Origin: Apostichopus japonicus
Taxonomy: Eukaryota; Echinodermata; Holothuroidea; Aspidochirotida; Stichopodidae
Length of the DNA stretch: 64,000 nt
NCBI RefSeq assembly: GCF_037975245.1
Contig: NC_092580.1
Coordinates: forward strand, 15,820,001 to 15,884,000
Reading direction: 5' to 3'
Each line of letters starts with the position of its first letter. The first letter of the stretch is position 1. The notes below the pieces were generated by a model. The model was not told the origin of the DNA and made no database searches. It saw nothing but the letters and a program-made list of their open reading frames with translations. The position numbers and the translations under genes were made by a program. Below, piece by piece: positions 53,041 to 64,000 of this stretch.

Positions 53041-54773
53041 TATCAGACGCCGGACAATACATGGCAAGACGCACTCCTACTATACTTGCATTGCCTGTCA
53101 CCCTTTGCGTAACTCAACCATAATATCTACGAATTATGGAGGGTGAGGAGAAATCAAATGGGGTTAGCCTACATTGGTAACAGTTGAAAACACTGGAAGT
53201 AATACAATAAATACAATATAGAATAGAGGCCATTGTGGTGCAGGACAGGGTAGTGTGGTGCAGGACAGTGAGTGTCCGTCCCTGCAAGCAGTGAAGGACA
53301 CGGCGGGACAGAGCCGTTCAAACAAATGTTCTTAACCTGCAGGAGCCGTGTGAACAGGCTTGCACCCCCCCCCCCCCCACCTGCAGAAACTTCGAGTTTG
53401 CTTCATTACAGCTCAGTCAAATAATGATAAAAAGAATAAGCTGACTATATAGGGATAGGCTCCACTTTAATTTAAAATAAAGATGGATAGCTTCATTTGG
53501 GTTTGCACACTGGTCATATAATTCGTTATACGTCAACAGTTCGAATCCTGTTTTGACCAATGAAATTCTTTTATCGATACACTCTTAAAAAAAAGTTTGA
53601 GAAATTATAGATACATGTCTGGGTAACTCTATTGGTGTTTACATAGACGTCCGACGAAATGGTGATATGTTGTCGAGTTGTCTGTTTCCATATTGTTATA
53701 AATAAATCTTACCGACAGACTGACCGGCCGACAGACAGACTGATCAGAGGACAAAGAAACATTTAACACCACAGACTTGGTAAAGAATTTAAATCTTTAG
53801 CACGTCTTGTACAGTATATCATACGGTATATGCCCGGGCAACACACACACACACACACATAAACACATGCATGCTCACCTGACCATTGTATGTCTACAAG
53901 AGGAGTTAACGCGAGAATTGCCTCTTGGAAAACCAGCCTAGTATAAGCCTATTTTGATCTCCGTAAAGAGAAAATCATCTGTTTACCTTCGGTCCACCTG
54001 CGGGTTAACTCAAGTACCTCTAGAGAGGGCCCTCCAAGGTGCGAATTTCGATTTCGAATAGTAATGATCCATTCAAGAGGTTTTGAAAGAGTTTTCAGTG
54101 AACAAATAATGAGGGTTGTTTTCATCCGTTGTTCGGGCATATATGGAGACGTTTAAGCTCACAATGTAAAAGTGAGATACTGTTCTTTCTACTTTTCTTA
54201 CCGTTACGTAATTAGCTTTTCACAGAAGATACTATATCTTGAAGGGGTCTTAGCCAAGAGCGGCATGGATGAAAGGGGGAGTGACTGAATAGAGTGGAAT
54301 TCAATCTCAGACCAATGGGCTCAATTGGAAAAATCCTTCCAATATATTTCCCTCTCTATATATATGTATATTGAGGCATAGTGTTCAACAATATATGGCC
54401 CCAATGAGCAAACATAAAAGGCGGGGCTTGAAACTGTCAAAAGATGTAGGAGATTATCATGTCTGATCGACTAAACGTTTCATTATCCATTTTAATGCTT
54501 GGTCTGTAGTATAGGCCTATACACAACATTATGTTGGCATAACTTTATCGTTATATAATGTTCTAAAAGTGCATCTGGAATTAACTATATTATTTGTAGG
54601 CTTCTTCGCTCTTCGCATACTGGAAATATTATATTATTGGCCTACATATACATCTATCAATATATATATAATATATATATAGATATACACCAGCATATAC
54701 CAAGTTGACAACAGGTTGACAGCAAAAACAGGTAAGGGAGAATAAACAGGATTTATCCATAAGTTTAGTATAT
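53041..54773. other. Non-coding spacer
   Basis: A direct repeat GTGGTGCAGGACAG occurs twice near 53233-53268. A tRNA-like stretch near 53500-53570 is discussed among rejected items. A minus-strand frame at 53949-54140 has ordinary-looking composition but no known motif. Confidence 0.45.
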
Positions 54774-54825
54774 AAGCCTCTGCAGATCGAAGATCCTGCT
54801 ATAGGATCGAAAACGTCAGGCCTTC
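54774..54825 (+). ncRNA. Degenerate hammerhead-ribozyme-like motif (Penelope-element type)
   Basis: Order on the + strand: AAGCCT, CTG...GA remnant, stem GATCC-TGCTATA-GGATC (54792-54808), GAAAAC (one A too many), GTC, then AGGCCTT, which pairs with AAGCCT with one bulge to form stem I. ACGT before the cleavage C is self-complementary, as in hammerheads that act as dimers. The CUGANGA box is disrupted by extra bases, so activity is unlikely. No Penelope reverse transcriptase is seen nearby. Confidence 0.5.
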
Positions 54826-55018
54826 ATACTATTTAATAGATCGGTTATAATTCGAAAAAATATATCGGTGATTGGCTCTTGCTTTGTTTTGGTCCCAACT
54901 TTTTATCATACACATTTAAAAACTACGAGACTAATGGAGCTGCAAGAAGTGTACGCAAAACTCTATAGGTTCAGGAGTATACACTGTACTCGGTGTGTTG
55001 TATATATCAGCTTTACAG

Positions 55019-55218
55019 GTTACAGTTTCGATGTGTGAGAATGCAGGGACTGCATGGGGACTCGTTGAGAGTAGATCAAGTTGTTTGGGTTTCGGAATCA
55101 GGCTTAATAAAGTTGGGGGACTTTCCGTTGTTGTTTTGTCGTTGTCGAAGTTTCAGCGTTTCGCATGTTCCAAGATATCAGGAGGGCAAAATTAGTATCA
55201 ATTTAACTTTTCATCGAT
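55019..55218 (+). pseudogene. Protein-kinase-like fragment (catalytic loop to DFG region) with altered key residues
   Basis: After an acceptor-like CAGCTTTACAG the frame reads LQFRCVRMQGLHGDSLRVDQ, then VVWVSESGLIKLGDFPLLF, then CRCRSFSVSHVPRYQEGK, and stops at 55218. Kinases have LH..., HRDLxxxN, VLVSE.G.IKLGDFGL in this order. Here HRD is HGD, the loop asparagine is Q, and DFG is DFP, with one or two extra residues. That points to a pseudokinase or a decayed exon. No clear donor is seen before the stop, so it may be a terminal exon or a broken copy. A neighbouring frame at 55264-55455 (WEKFKTIAGRMDFLLTFSEK) might belong to it. Confidence 0.35.
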
Positions 55219-56036
55219 GAACAAATTTCTGAATTTGTCAGTAGGAAAGGTTGTTCCCCGTAGGTGAACTTGTCTATGAATTTTTTTTTTGGCTCCTTCT
55301 TTCCTTCAAAATATATTTCAACATTTTATAAACGGCTACCCTGGGAAAAGTTTAAGACTATAGCTGGACGGATGGACTTCTTGTTGACATTTTCTGAAAA
55401 GTATATTATTCAGTGTCAGCTAATTCAGTTTTTCATCTATGAATTGGTTGTGTAGACACAAAGTTTATATAGGTAGCCAAAATACTTTAAAAACTGATGT
55501 TTCATAATCAACATCTGGTAATATTTAAATGTCAACCTGTAAATGTCAACTTGTAAATCAGTTGAGTATGTTTTAATTGTTTTCCATTTTACAGCGTGAA
55601 CTCCGATAATATGAAAAGGAAACACCAAAAATTAAACTGCTTACTTCTATTTCACAACCCCCCCCATCCCACACTTTGTCCCCCATCCGCTTCCACATCT
55701 GCAAGTTTGCAATCAGAATTTCGATGCCCGGTTGCGCATGCTTTTCAGGATGTATATCCATAAATACGGATCAGACTCACTATATACTTATATTTCTCAC
55801 TTATTACCTAGCACTCTCAATTCGTACATATAATTTCCTGTCTTAATTGTCTGTAAACGGTTGATCCGTAACGGATTTGTTAACTTCGAAGAAGAAGAAA
55901 GGTGGGTTTACCAGGTTCGAATATTTATTCAAAGAGAAAACTGGAACATGTTTACATAATTTATATATCGACCAAGTAACCTCGCCCCCTTATGTAGGCT
56001 ATATATTTAGGTTCCACAAGTCTCAACTAATTGTCA

Positions 56037-56038
<2 letters not shown>
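55219..56038. other. Non-coding spacer, C-tract near 55660
   Basis: Apart from the frame mentioned with the kinase-like fragment nothing is recognised. Confidence 0.4.

Positions 56039-56088
<50 letters not shown>
56039..56088. repeat. (TA)n microsatellite
   Basis: TA dinucleotides ending at ATACCGGTATAC, a 12-bp near-palindrome. Confidence 0.95.
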
Positions 56089-56090
<2 letters not shown>

Positions 56091-57175
56091 GGTATACGTG
56101 TTCTTAACACCCTATCCGTAAGTATATAGTCAATACATACGACACGATTGTTGTTAAGGCTGTGCACGGTGTGATCGCGGCGGCATCATGGCCTCTAGTG
56201 ATCACATTACCTTGGAACGACTTTTATTTCTTGTAATCAAACATGTGAGAAAAAAATCAGACCCGAGGCAAAAGTAATTTTCATCATTTTTATTCACCTA
56301 CAAACTATATCACATTTTGGTTATAGTCGCAATAGATTTATGGTTCTACCTCAGCACTATAGCATTATTAACTTGATTGGTGATCAGCCGAAGACATCAA
56401 AGAAACTTATGCCGCCTCATCCACACAACCCGCTAGCACTTTGACAGATTCCGTGTGTTTTCCGAAGCCTTGCAAATTATTTCGCCGATAAGCAATATAC
56501 CCCACAAATGATTTTCGAATCGCCTTATTTCCTGGATTCTGTTTTCTCCTATTTTTTTGTCTTTTTTTTGTGGCATTGAATTTGGAAAAAGCTGGCATTA
56601 AGTTTCATGCAACTTGCAATGATTTTTTTCTTCATAATATACAGACCAGGTGAATCATGCAGCTTGGCGTTATTTACCATGGCGTGTATAAATATATATT
56701 ACATGTGTTTTGTCTGCTTACAATGGAAGGCAGTTCCTATCACAAATTTCACGAGGTGAATTGGTCGCCAAACATGGAGACTGAGCGATTAATTTACTAC
56801 TCAATATTTCTGGTGATGATGTGCAATTATATACATTCATGTACAATTCACTTTAACATACTTTCTTAAATCAGGAGTTCCCCTAGCAAGTCGTTGGACA
56901 ATAACAGGATTTTGACCGGTAGGAAAGTAATGGGGGTACTGCAGGGGAGGAGGACGGGTGGGGAAGAGTATTCGTGTATAACGAAGTTCAGTAACATAGT
57001 TACCGTTTGACCAGCAACATGGATGTTTATAGTTACTAATTGTAAATCTTTTACCAGTACCGGTATGAATAAATTTACTGCATGGAACGGGATACCACCA
57101 GCCCGTTTCCTTGCCTTTAAAAGACCTTATAAAAAATCAGTCTATAATTTGAATCCCACCGGTCTGGGGTCATTT

Positions 57176-57179
<4 letters not shown>
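56089..57179. other. Non-coding spacer
   Basis: No gene or repeat recognised. Confidence 0.5.

Positions 57180-57241
<62 letters not shown>
57180..57241. repeat. (TA)n microsatellite
   Basis: About 62 bp of uninterrupted TA. Confidence 0.97.
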
Positions 57242-57244
<3 letters not shown>

Positions 57245-58297
57245 TATATCAGATATTTGGCATTAATGACATAACTGGCAGACTACACCACAAGATACCC
57301 TTACTTCAATTATATTCAAGGACTAATTTTAGACACATTATTATTAATAATAATATGATAGGCAGCTATATCTGCATCAGCTGACATATACTAGAGACAA
57401 AGAAGGATGTCAAATTATGACGTCACAAATGTCATGATGTCTCTGCAGAGCATTGCCTAATGAAAAGTAAACATTATACATGCTCGTAAGTCCAAGTAGG
57501 TAATTAGGGACATGATATCGTTAATTATTATCGTATAAGCAAGTTTTAATCTGATTATCAGAGACGTGCATCTAAACGATAAACATTATACGGTAACAAC
57601 ACAATGCGCTATTTTTAACTGAGCGATTAATATATATGGTATGATTGCATACCAAACAAAGCCAATTAAGTTTTGCAGCTTTGGTGTTCTTTAATTGGTC
57701 TCAAAATTAATATCATAAAGAATAAGGTATCTGGCATCCTTGTATTTCTTAAACTGGCCAAGCTTTTGTTCAGTTTATGTTTGGTAACTGCAAAAAAAGA
57801 AAAAAAAAATGAATCTTAGTACCGTATCATATATAATATCGGATGGCATGGGGAGGCTTTAAACATTAAAAGTCACTCGGGAACAAATGACTGGCAAAAC
57901 CATAGCAGATTGGTTGATGGACTCCCTATTCCACCAATCATTTGCACTCGTACTAATACTCGGGCATCTTAAGTACTAATGTACGAACTAGTATATACTC
58001 GTACTCAGATACTCATATTCAAGTACTCTTATCTTTCCACACGTGTATAGTTTATCCATGGGTTCCCGATCGCCTAATTGATTATTTGGGAGAATGTGTG
58101 TGGTTACCTGTCTAAAATAAACATTTACTGGATTAGTATAGAATGGGCTGACGATATTTGTCAAAGGCGCTCAGAACAGGGATCTATATTATACTCTATG
58201 TAGCGCGAGCCTGAAGTATATATACCGTTGCATAACAATTACAACTAGATCTCTGTTCAGAATTATAACCGAGAAGTTCAGTTTAACCTTATCTTTG
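57242..58297. other. Non-coding spacer
   Basis: The word TACTCG/TACTCA recurs between 57950 and 58030. Nothing else. Confidence 0.45.
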
Positions 58298-58395
58298 ATA
58301 TCATCATTGTCATCGTCGTCATCGTCGCCACCGTCATCATCATCACCATCATCATCGTCATCATCATCATTATCGTCGTCATTATCATTAGTATT
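58298..58395. repeat. (CAT/CGT)n trinucleotide repeat
   Basis: Imperfect CAT, CGT and CAC triplets; the acidic minus-strand frame through it is a repeat translation. Confidence 0.93.
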
Positions 58396-59802
58396 ATTAT
58401 GAACCTGCATATGAATTCAAAGAAGTTCATAAATACACAGCAGTGGTCAGCAGTCTGGCACATTCACTTCAATTTTTTCTTTGTTCTAAGAGAGTTAGTG
58501 CATTAGTTAGTAAGTGTGTAAGTATATGTGAGTGAGTTTTGTTTTTGCTATGATTGCTTGTTTGTTCGCATGCTCAGTCCTTTGTTTATTTGTCTGCAGT
58601 GTTTCTTTGCTCCCTTTGTCGTATATGTGCTTCTATGATTATATCCCGCATAGCTTACCAAATCGTTCCCAAATGTCATCCATGCATAGCGTATACACAA
58701 TACTGAACCAAAACATACTGATGATTCATTAGGATTTGACCAGATGTTAGTATCCAATATTTAATCAGCTCGTCGCGACGATCATTACTGATCATACAGC
58801 AATACATGCGTACATATATCGTCTGCCGAGAACATCAGGTGTGGGGAGTTTTTTTCATCACACCTGCAACTAGTCATCTCGGCTTATAGCCACTGATCGA
58901 TAATCTTTCCTTCATTTCCCTCACATTCCACCGCTCAACGACTGATTCTTTCCCTTAAAGCCTCTCCAAATTGGTTTCTGTCGATAAAAGGTGCCAAAAC
59001 AGTGCGATCACTCAACCAGGAAAGCTAAAGCTTCTCGAAGCATGCAGGTGTTGCCAATGACAAAAAAAAGTAATAAAGAAAAAAAGCCTCGACAAAGATA
59101 TCATCCATTGAGCTCAGTATTCAGGACACGCACGCAATAAACCAAAATGGTTGACGGGAGTATAAAGATATTATAATTACTCATCCAGGTGAGACCGTCC
59201 TTCGGACGTGTGAAGTGTTATATTCTCAGCAGCCTGACTCAAAATGATTGTCCTTGGTCTAAGGGAAACATGACCATTACTGATGCGTTTATATACCTGT
59301 TTTTTTTTAATTCTAAATATATCAGGAACTATAGGGTTCCTACTACTTTTTCGCGTGGTAGACAGAAAGAGGGATATAGTGTTAAAAAGTATTACGCATC
59401 GTCTGAAAACATGTTAAGTATATACCCTTGATCTTATTAAGTCTGATAATTAGTCTGTTCGTCACGCAAAACTATTCACTATACTATCAACTTCAATTGA
59501 TTGTCAGGAATAACAGTTACCATACAAGAGTGCAATAGAAACCTTAAGCTGGTACAGCGCTATCCACCAGAACAATGTTACCATCAAAATAGTTCTATGT
59601 ATTTCAAGAAATGTGACGTCACACACTGCAAATGAAGCACATCATCACACGGCGTTTTCATGTGAACATTTGACATACCTTAATTGCCCCCTGCATCACT
59701 GACCCCGTCCCTCAGACCTCACAATATATACATGTAAACGACCGATAGCCTAGCCTACTTCCGACCACTTTCATATTTGCTTAATCAGTGGTGTACGGTA
59801 GA
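58396..59802. other. Non-coding spacer
   Basis: No gene recognised. Frames at 58532-58757 and 59189-59431 lack domains. Confidence 0.45.
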
Positions 59803-59937
59803 TATATATATATATATATATATATGTATTTATTTGTATATCATGTTTGTATGTATTTTAATGTAAAGCGCCTTAGAGCAATTTCTGATTGGATAAGGCG
59901 CTATAGAAATTTTGTAAAATAAATAATAAATAATAGA
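59803..59937 (+). mobile_element. 3' end of a CR1/L2-like LINE or of a SINE that shares its tail
   Basis: A TA run leads to TTAATGTAAAGCGCCTTAGA, a loop, then GGATAAGGCGCTATAGAAA and an AATAAATAATAAATAATAG tail. The inverted pair AGCGCCTTA/TAAGGCGCT forms the 3' hairpin seen in many invertebrate CR1/L2-type elements. Confidence 0.75.
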
Positions 59938-61398
59938 TTTTCAAACTACTGCGGATACTGTTTTGATGAAAGGCATGCATGCACCAGGATTGATATAGGC
60001 CTATTTCGCGATTTTGTCAGTTCCTCAAGTTAATAAAAAAAAAATCACCCAAGACTTAGCTGATCCACTCTCAGCTCCAGTCCCCATTTGAAGAAACTGT
60101 GACCGAGTAATTATGACGATTTTAATATATTATCAACTTTTAATTCATTATGTATCACTGAACATAATGAGACATCAGTACCATGCTGGTGTGTCAAAGT
60201 GAGGGCGCACTGTACGACCTTCAAAACACTGTTTATATAAACGCTTTGGAATAAACTAAGGGACTGCTTTACAGAGAGAAAACTTTCTGTACATGTTGTT
60301 CTGAATAATTTCAATCGCTTGCAGGCTCCTCTTCAGCGCACTGGAAAAAAACAATAAGAAGAAAGGGAACATATCTTTCCATGCTAATATTGAAATTCCA
60401 CGAACAATAAAGTAAACTTTTCTTTCTTATATATTTACTAAAGAAAAAACTCGCGACTAAAAACCGGCGTTATTATGCTTATAAAATGATTACCAAAAGA
60501 AGAAAACCCTCACTATAGACCACTGTAAAGTTTCTTATTTGCGAAATTACACCCTTTGTAAAAAAAATAAAAATGTGATACCATACAACACCTTTGTATG
60601 GATACACTTTCATGCTTTCTGTTTAGGCACAGTGAGTGATTCATTGTCAATAATCAATGTTAGATTGATTAGAAGTAGTTTCACTGCAGGAAATAGTATT
60701 TGTCAGCACACTCATCAAATGTTCCAGTGTTACACTTATCAACTTAAAATATATATACACCCTCTCTATTCAAACAGTGGGTGTTATGATTAATGATCAA
60801 CGTCAATTTTATATTTACGAGTTTGATCCATAACTAAACTGAGAAGTGTCCAGATGACTGCAAATTGGTAATGATGTCATTGTTTTGCATGCATCATTCA
60901 GGAAACATTTCGTAACTTGAAGTGTCTTCTTTCCAAATTTAATATGGAAACAAAACTCAAACATAAGGATTCACATAGTCGCGAAATTAGTTCTCATATC
61001 TCATAAACACACATACACACACATATACAGAAAAAATGGTTACAGACAGTGGTGTTCACGTTATACAGATGTTTAGTAGTTTCTATCAATCTGAAAAAAA
61101 GAACAACAGACAAAACAAAACAAAACGACCCAAAAGATCTCTCCATTTCTACAAACCTTTTCAATGTAAAGTTTCTTGCGAAATGTTTCATTCATATTTT
61201 CGCAATTCCAACATTATTTTTCACCACCTTTTCAGTGCAATTATTTTCTTTCTCTCCTTTTACTTCATAACTGTTCCTGAGGATACATTTCATTTTCATA
61301 TCACGGTGTTAATACCTTTCCTTTTCCCCACAATCAACAATAGTTTTTCGCAGGTTCTCTCGGCGCCGAGCCGCAAGTTTACCTGAATTAAATCTAAA
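59938..61398. other. Upstream region of the LRR gene, no exon recognised
   Basis: AT-rich sequence with several short frames and no recognisable domain. It probably contains distal regulatory DNA of the downstream gene. Confidence 0.4.
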
Positions 61399-61471
61399 CC
61401 AATCAGAGGCGGCAATCCTCTGTGGTATGCATACATAATAAGGTAACCTGAGGCTGGTTTGCTATGCAAAT
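61399..61471. promoter_or_regulatory. CCAAT and octamer motifs upstream of the LRR gene
   Basis: CCAAT at 61399-61403 (in AACCAATCAGAGG) and the POU-type octamer ATGCAAAT at 61464-61471 lie about 570-640 bp before the start codon. Whether they belong to this promoter is inference, as the transcription start is unknown. Confidence 0.3.
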
Positions 61472-61842
61472 TGGTTGTGCAGTGAGCCCTCCTTATTTTG
61501 TACAGTCGAGTAAAGTTGTGTTGCCTACATGTCTACAATGTGTGTACATAGTACGTAGTAGTGTAGTATACGCGATGTGTGTGGGAGCTCAGTGTATATA
61601 CATACATAACACACACGTAGGTTCCAATACTCTTTATTGTGCAATTGGTATATCGTAGTACAGTACATACGTATACACCGAACAGTTCAGTTCAATAGTA
61701 CCTTGCAGAGGGACAATGTAGCCAAGCAACGTATATCGCAATTGACTATATTTCAATCGTCATAGTATGTGAAGAGAAAATTTGATCACCTTTCTGAATA
61801 ATGGAGTTATGACAATGTTATTTTCGCATTTCTTCTTTCCAG

Positions 61843-61899
61843 GATTTACCTGAAGGTGTGGAAATGATAAAATCAACCTTGCGAGAGGACTCACAGTAA
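61843..61899 (+). other. Acceptor-like site with short open frame, possible untranslated exon start
   Basis: TTTCTTCTTTCCAG ends at 61842 and is a strong acceptor. The following frame reads DLPEGVEMIKSTLREDSQ and stops. It could be the start of the exon that contains the LRR gene's ATG (making an upstream 5' intron), or the last exon of another gene. Confidence 0.3.
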
Positions 61900-62040
61900 A
61901 TCAACGTCGTTGTTGTGTGTTGCACTACATGCTACAAACGCTAAGCCTACAAGTGTACAAAGTAGTGCTGAACTTTTATAGCCATCGTATCCTACACGAT
62001 AGGCACCCGGACACCTCGCCGATCACAGTGGGGTAGAAAC

Positions 62041-62243
62041 ATGGCGTTTCTCCCCGATGTTAGGTGGTGGACTATTATTTTTATTTCGATATTTTTTGGT
62101 GTTATCGCTGTCAATGGTTCGACTACAGTGAGTCCAAACATCCGATGCCCAGAAGCGTGCTCTTGTTTGTCATCCATAGTGGCTTGCAACAGATGCAGAC
62201 TTCATGACGTTCCAAACGACTTACCAGTTTGGACAACTACTCT
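62041..62243 (+). CDS. First coding exon of a leucine-rich-repeat protein, LRIG-like (partial)
   Basis: The ATG at 62041 has a good context (GAAACATGG). Residues 1-26 form a signal peptide with a hydrophobic core (TIIFISIFFGVIAV) and likely cleavage after NG. Residues 36-49 hold the cap cysteines in the CX3CXCX6C pattern (CPEACSCLSSIVAC), followed by LHDVPNDLPVWTTT. The exon stops in phase 2 at ACTCT followed by GTAAGT, where LRR genes usually split the first repeat. LPxWTxxL after the cap resembles LRIG receptors, membrane proteins that dampen receptor tyrosine kinases; other LRR proteins (Lgr, Slit-like) share the cap. The remaining repeats, Ig domains and membrane span would lie beyond 64000. 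Confidence 0.8.
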
Positions 62244-64000
62244 GTAAGTCTGTTAATGTTATGATTATTTTAATAGCCAAACTTTTGCCCAAGATACATG
62301 GGAGGCGTAGTAAATTAAGTTGATCAGTGTCAAAACTAATGATACATTAATTCTCTGTCAGGACTGAAAAAGCTGAAGTTAGGCTACCCATGTAAACACA
62401 CTAGCTTATACTAGGTTACAGTATACTGTAGGCCTAAGTTAGGCTAGGCATACATTTAGACAGGTAATTTATACAAGTTTTAACTTAAAGGGTTGATACC
62501 TTGTGCATTACAATAACTGTAGTATATTCATTGTAAGCTAATGCAGGGCCCTAGAGCCGTCAATCTGCAGATGTGTACCTATTTGCATCTAGGCCTAACT
62601 GTTGTCTTACTCTAGTCTTAGTCTTAGTTAGAAGCAAGTAAACAAACCTAATAACAATCATTTGGCATAATGTTTTTTTTACTTTGATTAATAATTAAAC
62701 CAATTTAAGTGTTGCTATCATTTTTTTTGTGCACATCTGTTCAAAGTATTTTTAAAAATATACCTATCCTTCCCATCTTTGAGACAAAGTGAGGATGTTT
62801 TTTTGTATGAAACTGAAAGATCTGCATTAACTGTCATCAGTTTGAATGCATTAAACCTGTATTTTACTCAAACCTACAATTGTGTGAGTGGATGTGGGAT
62901 GTTGAAAGTAGTTCTCGAATTCTTCAATTTTATGTTGGTCTCCAATGAGATCATGTACTGTATGTATGTTACCATAAACATGCTTCCAGTTAAGAACTAC
63001 TGTATTTAAGCCAACTTGTTTGCTTTCTTGCTAGGAGACATCATCAATCAACAATTTCCTTCAAAGTGCTACTTCTCTCATTAATGTTCTATGAGTTCTG
63101 AGTCTTTCCATATTTCTTACAACTTACACCATGTTGTCCTCATGAACTCCTTCCCTTTGAGCTGTAAAAGTAAACATTTTCCAGCATTCTTACTGTCACA
63201 ACGTTTTTGAATACTTATTTTCATAATGGCAAACTAAACATGCGTGCACAACTTAGTAACTGGTGATTTGCAGAGTTTGTACTATGCGACTTATTCTAGA
63301 ACACTGCTGTCGGTCAAAGAATTTCGTTTTGAATACTGAAGAAGTATCAGGGAACTGAAAATGTGTTAAATCTCTGCTTCAAACTCAAAATGAAGAATGC
63401 ATAGGTGTTGAAACTGTTAAAATCAAAGGAAATCAACAAATCATCATCAGTTGCTGATTAAATTTCAAGTTTACATGAAAATGTTGTCGGAATTGGGAAC
63501 TTGAATTGGTAAACAGTAGTTATTTTGCTTCCCATTTCCTTGTCTCCTCATCACAACTGGCTGCTCTACCACATCACTTTTCCAGGACCATCGAGAAACC
63601 TACTTTCGCTTGTTAAATGTCCCACTTCAGATCTACTGCCTTAATAATCCTACCACCCAGTGCTCTACTGTAGGACCGGTCCATTACAAGAGCAATTGAA
63701 AATATCAAAGGTTCTACTTTCATCTACAGATCCAGTACTGCATGAGTTTGATTTAAGAGATGCTGATATTTAAAAGGAAACATTACTTAGTGCTTATAGG
63801 TAGCAATTAATCCATTACCCAGCAGCTGCTTTGCTCGAGTGCTGCATAATTTTATGGAATTTCACTCCACCATTGAGAGGGTGCAATCATTGGTTTAAAT
63901 TTTGCTTTCAGTTTCTTCTGGTTACACATACATGTACATTCCCCAAAACAGCAGGTTTAATTTGTTCTTTACTCACAGTTTAACCCCCTATGGAAAGTAC
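62244..64000 (+). other. Intron 1 of the LRR gene (5' part)
   Basis: Starts with the donor GTAAGTCTG. No further exon, LRR-like frame or mobile element is recognised up to the window end, so the intron is longer than 1.75 kb. Confidence 0.6.

Noticed and set aside
53498-53570. tRNA-like stretch with a CAGTTCGAATCCTG B-box-like core
   Set aside because: The T-arm and acceptor stem do not pair in cloverleaf positions, and the 5' half is missing, so it is not a tRNA gene; at most it is a SINE scrap.
53949-54140. Minus-strand 63-residue frame with GGPSLEVLELTRRWTEGK
   Set aside because: The composition looks ordinary, but I see no family motif or convincing splice pair to support a gene.

Overview
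This is gene-poor, AT-rich animal nuclear DNA. It is probably from a marine invertebrate deuterostome, most likely an echinoderm. The reasons are intron-type splice signals, dense short non-autonomous DNA transposons, CR1/Jockey-type LINE remains, a tRNA-derived SINE, long (TA)n and (GAT)n arrays, many poly-G/poly-C tracts, and about 20 copies of the palindrome TAGGCCTA, a texture I associate with sea urchin and sea cucumber genomes. There is no operon structure, rRNA, intact tRNA or CRISPR. The taxonomic call is inference.

The one well-supported host gene is at the right edge. The first coding exon (62041-62243, +) has a signal peptide and a leucine-rich-repeat N-terminal cysteine cap, resembles LRIG proteins, ends at a good splice donor, and is followed by intron to the window end. 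Weaker exon-like islands lie elsewhere: a PKD-like fragment (about 8.1-8.3 kb), a possible signal-peptide exon (26.0-26.15 kb), a 72-bp exon-like island (41.38-41.45 kb), a protein-kinase-like fragment with altered catalytic motifs (55.0-55.2 kb), and a possible small exon pair near 1.1 and 3.1 kb. They are candidates only.

Mobile DNA explains much of the rest. 1.3-2.8 kb is a foldback element with about 147-bp internal units. 3.4-3.8 kb is an unexplained array of about 22 TAGTC/GACTA half-sites. MITEs lie at 4.7, 15.0, 19.8 and 45.3 kb and a 783-bp relative at 48.95 kb; two have exact 8-bp target duplications and one has a 7/8 match. A 5'-truncated, frameshifted LINE lies at 21.0-22.56 kb, with other LINE pieces at 35.8 and 59.8 kb. 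A tRNA-type SINE is at 17.5 kb. Two degenerate hammerhead-ribozyme-like motifs of the Penelope-element type lie at 13.84 and 54.77 kb.

The most notable structure is a 4,093-bp DNA transposon at 43343-47435. It has long terminal inverted repeats, an exact 6-bp target duplication (GGTAAT), two converging gene remnants that start just inside the ends, and a nested hAT-type MITE with its own 8-bp duplication (CATGTAGA). It resembles the IS3EU type, but that assignment needs a library search. Its right edge is followed by an approximately 80-bp satellite (47.9-48.5 kb).
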